From positions 1 to 37,402 of the forward strand of contig CADCEV010000017.1 of NCBI GenBank assembly GCA_902800525.1: DNA of 37,402 nt. The letters are read 5' to 3'. The position numbers and the translations under genes were made by a program. A model generated the notes under the pieces. The model saw only the letters and a program-made list of their open reading frames with translations, was not told the origin of the DNA and searched no databases. Position 1 is the stretch's first letter. Each line of letters starts with the position of its first letter. The DNA is from an uncultured Bacteroidales bacterium. Its GTDB lineage: Bacteria; Bacteroidota; Bacteroidia; Bacteroidales; Paludibacteraceae. Of the stretch, positions 1 to 7,377 are shown piece by piece.

Positions 1-1
1 G

Positions 2-328
2 GGCAAGATCAGTAAGAAATTCCGCACGACCTACAACTATCGCAAGGCGAGCGAACGTAAGTACACCTCCGTACGCGGCGAACGCACTACGCCGGTGAGC
101 GCAGACGAGATTGCACAGCGGTTGAAATTCGCCACCGTACGTAGCGCAGCAGCTGCACGTTCCAAGGACTTGGCGCACATGTCGCAAGACCAAGTGGCGT
201 ACAAGGCGGAGAAGAAAGCGCAAGGCGCATCGTTCAAATACACCACCTATCTCGGCTGGCTGTTCGGCAAAGGCTATCTGTACTACAACGAGACCACCAA
301 ACAAGTTGATTGGCCGGAGGAACTTTAA
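2..328 (+). CDS. Hypothetical protein, C-terminal part (5' end outside window)
   Basis: An open frame runs in from the left edge and stops at TAA 326-328, so the start codon lies outside the window. A GTG at position 95 is in frame, but coding continues upstream of it and is lysine/arginine/tyrosine-rich (begins GKISKKFRTTYNYRK), so I treat the gene as partial. The visible part is basic, alanine-rich in the middle (VRSAAAARSKDLAHM) and ends in an aromatic stretch (YLGWLFGKGYLYYNE). I do not recognise the family. A smalltalk-type micropeptide begins 33 bp downstream. In Bacteroidetes such peptides are often next to small HU-like DNA-binding proteins, but this sequence shows no clear HU fold signature, so no function is assigned. 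Confidence 0.6.
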   Translation, partial: GKISKKFRTTYNYRKASERKYTSVRGERTTPVSADEIAQRLKFATVRSAAAARSKDLAHMSQDQVAYKAEKKAQGASFKYTTYLGWLFGKGYLYYNETTKQVDWPEEL

Positions 329-361
329 CAATTCACAATTAACAATGCACAATTCACAATT
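329..361 (+). repeat. AATTCACAATT-type short tandem repeat before a start codon
   Basis: The whole gap between the upstream stop and the ATG of the micropeptide is built from repeats of a ~9-nt unit (CAATTCACA / CAATTAACA / CAATGCACA). Similar A/T-rich repeats fill the gaps before the ATGs at 5737 and 23343. There is no Shine-Dalgarno match; an A-rich leader suits Bacteroidetes initiation. Confidence 0.6.
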
Positions 362-472
362 ATGACAAAGCAGCAGATTTACAAGATGGTAGTGACCATC
401 ACCACGGCGGTTGTGACCTGTGTAGCCATCGCCCTTGGGTTGCAGAGTTGCAAAGACCGTGGAGACGTATGA
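362..472 (+). CDS. Smalltalk-like membrane micropeptide (36 aa)
   Basis: ATG at 362, stop TGA at 470-472. The peptide has a short polar N-terminus (MTKQQIYKM), one hydrophobic stretch of about 17 residues (VVTITTAVVTCVAIALG) and a short end, LQSCKDRGDV. This layout matches the Bacteroidetes 'smalltalk' micropeptides: about 30-40 residues, one membrane-like helix and a conserved ser-cys near the C-terminus. Their function is not established. It follows the partial gene closely and is followed by a strong terminator, so the two are probably one transcript. The call rests on length, layout and the SC motif, not on an alignment. Confidence 0.55.
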   Translation: MTKQQIYKMVVTITTAVVTCVAIALGLQSCKDRGDV

Positions 473-500
473 CGCCAGCCGGAAAGGGTTGTAACAAACA

Positions 501-526
501 AAAAGCGCATTTCGGTGCGCTTTTTT
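501..526 (+). terminator. Rho-independent terminator (copy 1)
   Basis: Nine-bp perfect stem AAAAGCGCA / TGCGCTTTT with a TTTCGG loop, running into a T tract. It lies 28 bp after the micropeptide stop. A 34-nt block containing it (493-526) recurs exactly at 25085-25118. Confidence 0.85.
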
Positions 527-612
527 GTGTATGTGTAAAAATTGACGATGTGGAAAAATTGATGCGATCTTGAGATTGGTTTGCATCAAAAATGAACTTT
601 GCGTCAAAAAAA

Positions 613-674
613 GACCCTAAAAATCGACTTTGCGTAAAAAAATGACCCTAAAAATCGACTTTGCGTAAATTTTT
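613..674 (+). repeat. Two tandem 31-bp direct repeats in an untranslated region
   Basis: Units 613-643 and 644-674 start GACCCTAAAAATCGACTTTG and agree except in the last few bases. A degenerate partial copy (AACTTTGCGTCAAAAAAA) precedes them from about 595. They sit upstream of the promoter of the 817-24974 block. Apart from these repeats, the terminator and the promoter, I see nothing in the 344-base gap 473-816. Confidence 0.8.
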
Positions 675-685
675 GCATCTGTCTA

Positions 686-716
686 TTGCATATTTCAAAA
701 AAAAGTATTATCTTTG
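686..716 (+). promoter_or_regulatory. Bacteroidetes-type promoter for the secreted-protein cluster
   Basis: The -7 element TATCTTTG (709-716) fits TAnnTTTG exactly. A TTG at 686-688 lies 20 bp upstream, as expected for the -33 element. The start codon it would serve is at 817, leaving a leader of about 90 nt. Confidence 0.7.
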
Positions 717-816
717 CACCCGAAACGGGTATGCGCTTTTATAGAAAGATAAATTTGAAAACAATGCGGGATTGGCTTTCTGCAAAAATTACAAACATAC
801 AAACAAAAATTTACTC

Positions 817-3800
817 ATGAAAAAACTATTATTATTTACATCCGCGCTGCTATTAGCGCTATCTCCGAAAATTTGGGCAGAAACGCCTGAGTTGGAAAGT
901 ATGTGGACACTGGTGGAGAGGAGGACTATGGCATGCGCCAAAAGCGACCATGAAAGTATCATACCAGACCAAATGGATAGTACCCAATGGGAAGGTACGA
1001 TATCGGACGTGAGTGGTGAATTCGGTGCCGGTTGCTCCTTTGTAGGCACCAGTCCCGATGAGAGCAAGATGGGTATTTTCTCTATCTATAAGGATGTAGA
1101 GACGGTGCCTTCCTATACGCAGATGGAGTTGAAATGGACCTTCCAGGTAGGAAGCAAGAGCTCTCGTCATCACTCTACAACCTGTCTATATAGTGCCAAC
1201 TCCTATTTCTCGCTCACCCAAAACGGGATGGATTTTTCGAATCACTATGATACGCAAGATGGTTCCTCCTGGCTGATAGGGCGGTTCACCAACAAAGCGG
1301 AGAACGGCGAAATGCTCCATACCGATGATCAGAGTTATACGTTAACGTTTAATAACCTCACCGGCAGCGAGGAGCAAGCCCTGTCGTATTTTATGATGAT
1401 GAGTTACGTATTAGCCAGTGCAGAGGGCAGAAGCGGTTTGGACGAATGGGGCTATTTCAAAACAATCCGTATTGACACTTCGTACTCATACAGCAAACAC
1501 GTTTCCTTCGATGCCAACGGCGGTGAAGGTTCGATGGATGACATGGAAGTGCTTAATATCTGTAACTTGTTCGCCAATACGTTCACCCGTGCGGGTTATA
1601 CGTTTGCCGGTTGGGCATTGTCACCCGAAGGCGAAGTGGCCTATTCCGACAATGGAACGGTTATAGCTTCCGCTACCAACAAAGGTCCCATGACCCTTTA
1701 CGCCGTATGGAGGGAAAAGAGCTATGAATGGAAAGAGGGCCCCTGGACGCAAAAGAAGCAGAAGTCCCACGTCTGCGCTAACGACAACTCCATGACGTCC
1801 ATTAGATTTGACGATATGAATAACACCCAATGGTCGGGAACGATTACCGGTTGGAAAGACGACGAGGGTATCGGCTTCTCTTTCCGGGGTGAAAGTCCGG
1901 ATAAATCGCAAATGGGTATTTTCTCTACGTACGAGAATGCCGTGAAGATGCCGTCTTATTCGCGTATGAAACTGACATGGACCTTCCAATTGGGCAGTTA
2001 TAACTCCAGACACCACTCTGCTACCTGCCTTTACGGCGTCAACGGCTCGTATGAACAAATTATCAATCTGGCAGTGGATTTCTCCAATCACCACGATACC
2101 GAAACGGGCGCCGAATACCTGGTAGTCCCCCCGTTTGTTAATAAAAATCAAGAATCAACCGCGGGAACGTACTACACGGATGTATACACACGTGAATTTG
2201 TGTTTGACAACATAGAAGGCAGTATGGACCAGACCAAGACATGGTATCTTCTGCTGACCCATGTGTTGGCGAGTGCAGGAGCCAAACAAGGCGTAGTTCA
2301 ATGGGGCGCTTTCCGGAGTTTGAGTTGCGAAACGGAATGGACTTACCGTAAGATTATCTCCTTCAACGGCAACGGAGGTATCGGTTCGATGTTGCCGGTT
2401 ACGATAGACAACACCGGCAAGCTGCCGTCGAACACCTTCACTCGCGAGGGCTATACCTTCGCCGGCTGGGCAAAGGCGCATGACGGCAAGGTGGTTTATA
2501 CCGATCAAGCCGCCATTACCGCTACTGCGGCAGACAAAGGTTCCGTCACACTCTATGCCCAATGGAACAAAGAGGACAGCCCCAATGCCATAGCTGCCGG
2601 ACCGTGGGAGTTATTGGATACTTGTTCAGCGGCATTAGCCAATCAGGATACGATCCAGATGAGTTTCGATTCCTTGCAAAAAATGTCCTCCCATTGGGGT
2701 GCCTACCGGCTTTGGAACGGCGATAACGGTATCGGTTTTACCATAGAAACCGCAGCACCGGCGAATGAGACCAGCGGCTTCCTGTCCCTCTACCAACATA
2801 GCGAAGCCGATGTGCCTGCCTATACCAACAGAAGACTGACATGGAGGTACCAATTGGGGTGCGAATCGTCCCGACTGCCTAACTTGACTTCCCTCTATAT
2901 CATCCCGGATTCATTGGTGGGGATCAAGTCCCTGCCGGTGATGTTCTCGCCGATAGATAACACGCAGGAAGCAGGTCATGGTTTGGTATCCCAAACTTAT
3001 AACGCCTCGATGGATGGTACTGCGCATTATACGGACACCCTTATCCAAACCATTGATTTCGATAACCGCGAGAGTGAAGAGGCGCAAACGAAGCATATGT
3101 ATCTGATGATGAAGCATGTGGCAGGTACATCCTCAGCCATGCCTGATGTGAAAGAGTGGGGCGCATTCCTCCCTATAGATGAGGTGTGGGAAGATCTGTA
3201 TTACAAACACATCACTTTCCATTCCAACGACGGAACGGGTTCCAGAACAATACAAGCAATAGAGAACAGCGGCACCCTTAGCCCGAATACCTATACCTAT
3301 GACGGCTATAGTTTCCGTGGATGGTCCACGACACCGGCCGGCGAAGTGGAGTATGCGGACGAAGCCCCGATAGTGGCAACCGCGGACAACAAAGGTGCGC
3401 TGGATCTGTACGCCCACTGGGAAATCATCCATTATAACATCACCTATGATCTTGATGGCGGAACCGCTTCCAACCCGGAGACCTACACCATCCTCGATGA
3501 GACTATTACGCTGCAACAACCCACCAAGAAAGGTTTGCTCTTCTTCGGTTGGACAGGCTCAAACGGCGAGATATTGCAAAAGGAGGTGACCATAGAAAGC
3601 GGTTCGACGGGAGACAAACATTTCGTTGCACGTTGGGGAACCGACGTTGTACCCGCCACCATGGAGAAGATTAACCAAATAGGCACCGTGGAATATACGG
3701 AAGAATGTTATTCGCGAATCTTCGTTGCGCGCTATTATTACGAATCGCTGAGCACGGCAGACCGGGAATTAGTAACCAATTACAGTACGCTCGAAGCAGC

Positions 3801-3876
3801 AGAAGCGCGTTATGAAGAACTCCGTACCAATCCGGATGAAGATGATTGCAGTGAGGCTTTATGGCCGAACCCCTAA
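817..3876 (+). CDS. Secreted modular protein: three novel modules alternating with InlB B-repeats
   Basis: The start at ATG 817 (rather than further upstream in frame) gives a clear Sec signal peptide, MKKLLLFTSALLLALSPKIWA. Layout (1019 aa): three ~190-residue modules of an unrecognised kind at about 22-225, 308-510 and 595-797; each leads into an InlB/Listeria-Bacteroides B-repeat (F.aNGG.G.m ... NTFTR.GYTFAGWA ... KGP.TLYA.W) at about 227-302, 510-585 and 797-870. A fourth, different InlB repeat follows at 873-942 (YDLDGG ... FFGWTGSNG), then one three-helix repeat at about 945-1005 (INQIGTVEYT...LVTNYSTLEAAEA). Modules 1 and 2 carry MGIFS.Y, RHHS.TCLY and DFSNH.D; module 3 has lost these. 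The protein ends DEDDCSEALWPNP, without the tail seen in two paralogues. InlB repeats are common in surface proteins; binding as its role is inference. Confidence 0.85.
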   Translation: MKKLLLFTSALLLALSPKIWAETPELESMWTLVERRTMACAKSDHESIIPDQMDSTQWEGTISDVSGEFGAGCSFVGTSPDESKMGIFSIYKDVETVPSYTQMELKWTFQVGSKSSRHHSTTCLYSANSYFSLTQNGMDFSNHYDTQDGSSWLIGRFTNKAENGEMLHTDDQSYTLTFNNLTGSEEQALSYFMMMSYVLASAEGRSGLDEWGYFKTIRIDTSYSYSKHVSFDANGGEGSMDDMEVLNICNLFANTFTRAGYTFAGWALSPEGEVAYSDNGTVIASATNKGPMTLYAVWREKSYEWKEGPWTQKKQKSHVCANDNSMTSIRFDDMNNTQWSGTITGWKDDEGIGFSFRGESPDKSQMGIFSTYENAVKMPSYSRMKLTWTFQLGSYNSRHHSATCLYGVNGSYEQIINLAVDFSNHHDTETGAEYLVVPPFVNKNQESTAGTYYTDVYTREFVFDNIEGSMDQTKTWYLLLTHVLASAGAKQGVVQWGAFRSLSCETEWTYRKIISFNGNGGIGSMLPVTIDNTGKLPSNTFTREGYTFAGWAKAHDGKVVYTDQAAITATAADKGSVTLYAQWNKEDSPNAIAAGPWELLDTCSAALANQDTIQMSFDSLQKMSSHWGAYRLWNGDNGIGFTIETAAPANETSGFLSLYQHSEADVPAYTNRRLTWRYQLGCESSRLPNLTSLYIIPDSLVGIKSLPVMFSPIDNTQEAGHGLVSQTYNASMDGTAHYTDTLIQTIDFDNRESEEAQTKHMYLMMKHVAGTSSAMPDVKEWGAFLPIDEVWEDLYYKHITFHSNDGTGSRTIQAIENSGTLSPNTYTYDGYSFRGWSTTPAGEVEYADEAPIVATADNKGALDLYAHWEIIHYNITYDLDGGTASNPETYTILDETITLQQPTKKGLLFFGWTGSNGEILQKEVTIESGSTGDKHFVARWGTDVVPATMEKINQIGTVEYTEECYSRIFVARYYYESLSTADRELVTNYSTLEAAEARYEELRTNPDEDDCSEALWPNP

Positions 3877-3903
3877 AAACATACTATTTAAATCTTGTAA
3901 ATT

Positions 3904-5712
3904 ATGAATGTTATGAAAAAACGTATATTATTTGCCTTGCTGCTCAGTATAGCGGCACAAGGAGTATGGGGCGATCTGCCGAAGTATTATCCTGCGGAAG
4001 TGCTGAAGCCGAATGCCGTGGAAGGTCCGTGGACATGGGACGATGTAAGTAACGGCGTGTGGTATGAAGGAAAGGAACAGGATTCATTCAAACAACTGAA
4101 TCGAAATTTCTGGGAGCCGCGTGATGATTGGAACCACCCCACGCACAACGTCATCTACCAATGGCAAGACGGAGACGGCGTAGGTTTTACCCAATGCAGC
4201 AAATCGTCACCAAGTACCCATTTTGCGGTCTATTCCACCTATTGCCATGACAAGAAGATGCCGTCTTATACCCGTTCCCGGATGGTATGGAAATTCCGGT
4301 TAAAAGGAAGAACCACGGAATTCCCGCAGTGCATCACGTTATACGCTCATGAAGATAAGGAAGCATTAAAAGCAATGCCTGTCGATTTCACGTACGACTA
4401 CCGCAACGGCGCCGGAAAGGAGTACGTGATCGCGCAATTCAAGATGCCGAAGGATCAAGAAGAGAAGGAGACGGGTGACTATACCCGGGAATTCGATTTC
4501 GACAACCGATACGGCGCTACCGAGCAAACCATACAATGGACTCTCATGCTCACCAACTCCATGTGGGCCAACAGTAAGCAAAGCAGAGAGTCCGCACACC
4601 AGTGGGGCTCATTCAAGCATAGGGGGGTATCCTGGATAAACTACTACTATAAGTACGTCACCTACGATAAAAACGCGTCCTATGCCGAAGGCACAATGGA
4701 TGTTCAGGAGATAGAGAACGCCGATACCCTGTATGCCAATACGTTCACCAATCCGGGCTTTACCCTTGTGGGGTGGGCTACTTCACCCGACGGACCGGTG
4801 GCCTATACCGACCAAGACATCATCACCGCTACGAAAAAAGACAAAGGTCCGGTGACGCTCTATGCGGTATGGGAAACGAACGTCGAGGCGGTGACGGATC
4901 TTATTAAAAGAATCGGCATTGTGGATAACACACCGGAATGCAAGAAGCGAATAGACATCGCCCGCGAAGCGTATGATAACCTGAGCCCGGCAGACCAAGC
5001 GAAAATAAAAAACTACTGTATTCTGCTCATCGCGGAGCATGTTTATCAAGCCCAAGAGTTGATAGCAGCTGCCGACGCTACGGAATATTCCGATGCGCTC
5101 CAACCGCTCATCGATGCGGCGCGGGATGCATACGATGCACTCAGTGTGCTGGAAAAAGCATTTGTCAACAACTATAATACATTAGTGGAAACGGAAGACA
5201 AGTATGACCCCTCTCATGCTTATGCGCTGATCAACGCGCTGCCGGATTCCATTGTGTATCCCGGTAGCGAGGAAGCCGTTAACGCTGCGCTTACCGCCTT
5301 TACCAAACTATCCGAAAACGCGCAAGCTAAATTGTCGGCAGCCGTATTGGAGAAACTGCAATCAGCGGTGGAGGCGTACGAGGCGATGGGAGGCAAAAGC
5401 ACGATCCGGTTTGTGGACAATGAATCGCAAACAATCCGGACACAGGTGCTCGAACTGAATTATCCTGTTCCGCCCGTGATCGCAGGGTTCACTTTCCTGT
5501 ACTGGCAGGCTGTAGGCGAATATATCATGGAAGAAGAAAAAGCCATTATCATCCGCGCCGTATATAAATATGACACTCCTACGGACATCGAGGAAACTCC
5601 CTTCCCTTCAGGGGAGGGTCGGGGTGAGGCCTCCAAATTCATCAAGGAGGGAAACGTGTATATCCTCAAGGATGAGTTTATCTATACCATTAACGGAGCG
5701 AAGGTAAAATAA
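3904..5712 (+). CDS. Secreted modular protein, divergent module + InlB repeat + helical repeats + C-terminal tail
   Basis: Signal peptide MNVMKKRILFALLLSIAAQGVWG; ATG 3913 in frame is an alternative start. One divergent copy of the cluster's module lies at about 42-240. It keeps EGPWTWDD, VYSTY, PSYTRS, FDFDNR and QWGSF but has HED in place of HHS. Then come an InlB repeat (about 250-324; NTFTNPGFTLVGWATS), three three-helix repeats (about 328-497; LSPADQAKIKNY, LSVLEKAFVNNY) and a small beta module (TIRFVDN ... YWQAV ... IIIRAVY). The last 44 residues form a tail, EETPFPSGEGRGEASKF followed by IKEGNVYILKDEFIYTING. DNA coding most of the tail is almost identical to the end of the gene at 17077. 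The tail may be a sorting or anchoring signal, because it resembles other short C-terminal ends on Bacteroidales secreted proteins; this is inference. It lies 27 bp after the previous gene, so likely the same operon. Confidence 0.8.
   Translation: MNVMKKRILFALLLSIAAQGVWGDLPKYYPAEVLKPNAVEGPWTWDDVSNGVWYEGKEQDSFKQLNRNFWEPRDDWNHPTHNVIYQWQDGDGVGFTQCSKSSPSTHFAVYSTYCHDKKMPSYTRSRMVWKFRLKGRTTEFPQCITLYAHEDKEALKAMPVDFTYDYRNGAGKEYVIAQFKMPKDQEEKETGDYTREFDFDNRYGATEQTIQWTLMLTNSMWANSKQSRESAHQWGSFKHRGVSWINYYYKYVTYDKNASYAEGTMDVQEIENADTLYANTFTNPGFTLVGWATSPDGPVAYTDQDIITATKKDKGPVTLYAVWETNVEAVTDLIKRIGIVDNTPECKKRIDIAREAYDNLSPADQAKIKNYCILLIAEHVYQAQELIAAADATEYSDALQPLIDAARDAYDALSVLEKAFVNNYNTLVETEDKYDPSHAYALINALPDSIVYPGSEEAVNAALTAFTKLSENAQAKLSAAVLEKLQSAVEAYEAMGGKSTIRFVDNESQTIRTQVLELNYPVPPVIAGFTFLYWQAVGEYIMEEEKAIIIRAVYKYDTPTDIEETPFPSGEGRGEASKFIKEGNVYILKDEFIYTINGAKVK
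5590..5697 (+). repeat. 108-bp coding repeat with GC-rich palindrome (copy 1)
   Basis: Identical at 106 of 108 positions to 23194-23301, by reading both copies. It begins with a REP-like hairpin (CCCTTCCC, TTCA, GGGGAGGG, one G-T wobble) followed by GTCGGGGTGAGG. It is read in frame as PFPSGEGRGEAS and continues through the tail of the protein. Confidence 0.85.
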
Positions 5713-5736
5713 ATTAAAAATTAAAAATTAAGAATT
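5713..5736 (+). repeat. ATTAAAAATT-type short tandem repeat before a start codon
   Basis: The entire gap between the stop at 5710-5712 and ATG 5737 is made of an ATTAAAA unit repeated about three times, ending AGAATT. It looks like the reverse-oriented counterpart of the repeat at 23311-23342. Confidence 0.65.
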
Positions 5737-7314
5737 ATGAAACGCAATTTATTATATATCGCCCTTCTGTTGGTAGCAGCGCAGGGACCATGTGCGGAAG
5801 CCCAAACCTATGAAGGACCATGGCGGCAAATGGAGCGGAGAATGATGGTCTGCGACAATACCAATTCACCTTCGATTTGTGTAGATAATACGAACGGTGA
5901 CAAATGGCCGGGAACGGTTTCCGGTTGGTGTAACTCAGACGGTACCGGCTTTACATTCCAGGGTAGGAGTCTCTATTCCAGCAAAATGGGTATTTTTTCC
6001 ACCTACAAGCTGGAGAAATTAATTCCTTCTTACTCGTATATGAAGATGACTTGGACATTCCGATTAGGAAGCCTGACCACCAAGCATCACTCCACCACTT
6101 GTCTGTATGGAATGCATGGCAGTTACTACGATATCATTCATCTGGAAGTGGATTTCTCGAATCACTACGACTCCAAAGTCGGAGCCGAATACCTATTGGC
6201 GCGCTTATCGCGTACCGACCAAACCGGCAAGATAAAGTACACCGGAGATCAAACCTATACGTTTGACTTTGATAACCGGAATGGTAATAGAGACCGGCTT
6301 GAATACTGGTATCTGCTCCTGACCCATGTCATGGCGAGCGATTCAGGAAAGGAAGATCTGGATGAATGGGGCGCTCTCAAGAGTATAGGCGACGAAACGA
6401 TATGGAGTTACCGCAAGATTATCTCCTTCAATGCCAATGGCGGTTCGGGAGTGATGGATAATGAGAATATCGATGACAGTGGTACTCTAACCCCCAATAC
6501 GTTCACGCGAGGGAGTTATAACTTCTTAGGCTGGGCACTCTCGCCTTCCGGGGAAGTGGTCTATACCGATCAGGCGGCGATCACGGCCGGCAAAAATGAC
6601 AAAGGTCCCGTGACGCTCTATGCCAAATGGGCTCCGTCAACAGACGGCGTAATGGCGGATATTGAGGCTATCGGCGCGCCTGTTACCTTGGATAGCCGCG
6701 ATGCAATTCACTATGCCCGGGAGGGATACGACGACTTGAGCGCGGAACAAAAAACACAAGTAACCAACTATGCCAAACTAACCAATGCCGAAGCTGCTTA
6801 CAACGCGGTAAGCCTTATTCAGGCGATTGGCAAGGTGGTATATAGCAATGCCTGCAAGACGAAAATCAATGCCGCCCGCAACGCTTATAACGCGCTCAGC
6901 GAGATACAGAAAGACCTGATCCCGGAAACGGTTCTCCGTCTCCTTATCGCGGCTGAAGATAACTACAGCGTATTGTGTGCGGAGGCTAAGATAACGGCCA
7001 TCGGTACGGTGGCATACACCCAAGAAAGCAAAGCGAAGATTGATACTGCACGCACCTATTACGATGCGTTGACCTATCCGCAGAAAGAGATTATCTCTGC
7101 TTCGTTCCTTCAAACGCTGCAAAAAGCAGAAGCCGATTATGCAAGTTTCGCACCGAGCAACATCCGCTTTATGAACAAGGACCAATCGGAACAGATAGAC
7201 GGCAACCGGCAGAAAGCCATCTATTATCCCGCCCTGCCTGACGGAGCATCCAACTGGCAAACCGTGGAGAAAGACGTGTCAGACAAAACCATCGTTATCC
7301 AAGCGGTGGAGTGA
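5737..7314 (+). CDS. Secreted modular protein, one novel module + InlB repeat + three helical repeats, no tail
   Basis: Signal peptide MKRNLLYIALLLVAAQGPCAEA. A well-preserved module spans about 26-225 (EGPWRQMERR, WPGTVSGW, MGIFSTY, PSYSYMKMTWTFRLGS, KHHSTTCLYG, VDFSNHYD, WYLLLTHVMAS, DEWGALK). It passes directly into an InlB repeat (about 227-300; SYRKIISFNANGG ... KGPVTLYAKW). Three helical repeats follow at about 305-470, each with an AIG...I..AR..Y..L...Q motif. The small beta module (NIRFMNKDQ ... NWQTVEKDVSDKTIVIQ) ends the protein at AVE. Compared with the 3904 and 17077 genes it lacks the tail. The codons for the signal peptide closely match those at 23343. It is the cleanest single-module member, so the best one for structure prediction. 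Function unknown. Confidence 0.85.
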   Translation: MKRNLLYIALLLVAAQGPCAEAQTYEGPWRQMERRMMVCDNTNSPSICVDNTNGDKWPGTVSGWCNSDGTGFTFQGRSLYSSKMGIFSTYKLEKLIPSYSYMKMTWTFRLGSLTTKHHSTTCLYGMHGSYYDIIHLEVDFSNHYDSKVGAEYLLARLSRTDQTGKIKYTGDQTYTFDFDNRNGNRDRLEYWYLLLTHVMASDSGKEDLDEWGALKSIGDETIWSYRKIISFNANGGSGVMDNENIDDSGTLTPNTFTRGSYNFLGWALSPSGEVVYTDQAAITAGKNDKGPVTLYAKWAPSTDGVMADIEAIGAPVTLDSRDAIHYAREGYDDLSAEQKTQVTNYAKLTNAEAAYNAVSLIQAIGKVVYSNACKTKINAARNAYNALSEIQKDLIPETVLRLLIAAEDNYSVLCAEAKITAIGTVAYTQESKAKIDTARTYYDALTYPQKEIISASFLQTLQKAEADYASFAPSNIRFMNKDQSEQIDGNRQKAIYYPALPDGASNWQTVEKDVSDKTIVIQAVE

Positions 7315-7318
7315 AAAA

Positions 7319-7362
7319 TGGTTTGAAACGGTTTGAAGTTGTTTGAAATGGTTTGTAAAACT
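7319..7362 (+). repeat. Degenerate ~10-bp tandem repeat, GGTTTGAAAT type
   Basis: Four to five imperfect copies of a GGTTTGAAAT/GTTGTTTGAA unit fill the gap before the giant gene. A longer version follows the gene at 23343-24974. Confidence 0.6.
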
Positions 7363-7377
7363 TTTAATTAATACGCA

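Noticed and set aside
595-674. CRISPR array
   Set aside because: The 31-bp units are directly adjacent with no unique spacers, and no cas gene is present.
772-816. Upstream extension of the first cluster gene
   Set aside because: It begins at a non-ATG codon and would put 15 polar residues ahead of a normal signal peptide; ATG 817 is far better.
7290-7370. Frameshift that removed the tail from the 5737 gene
   Set aside because: The DNA after the stop is tandem repeat, with no tail-coding remnant in any frame; the same clean end occurs in the 23343 gene.
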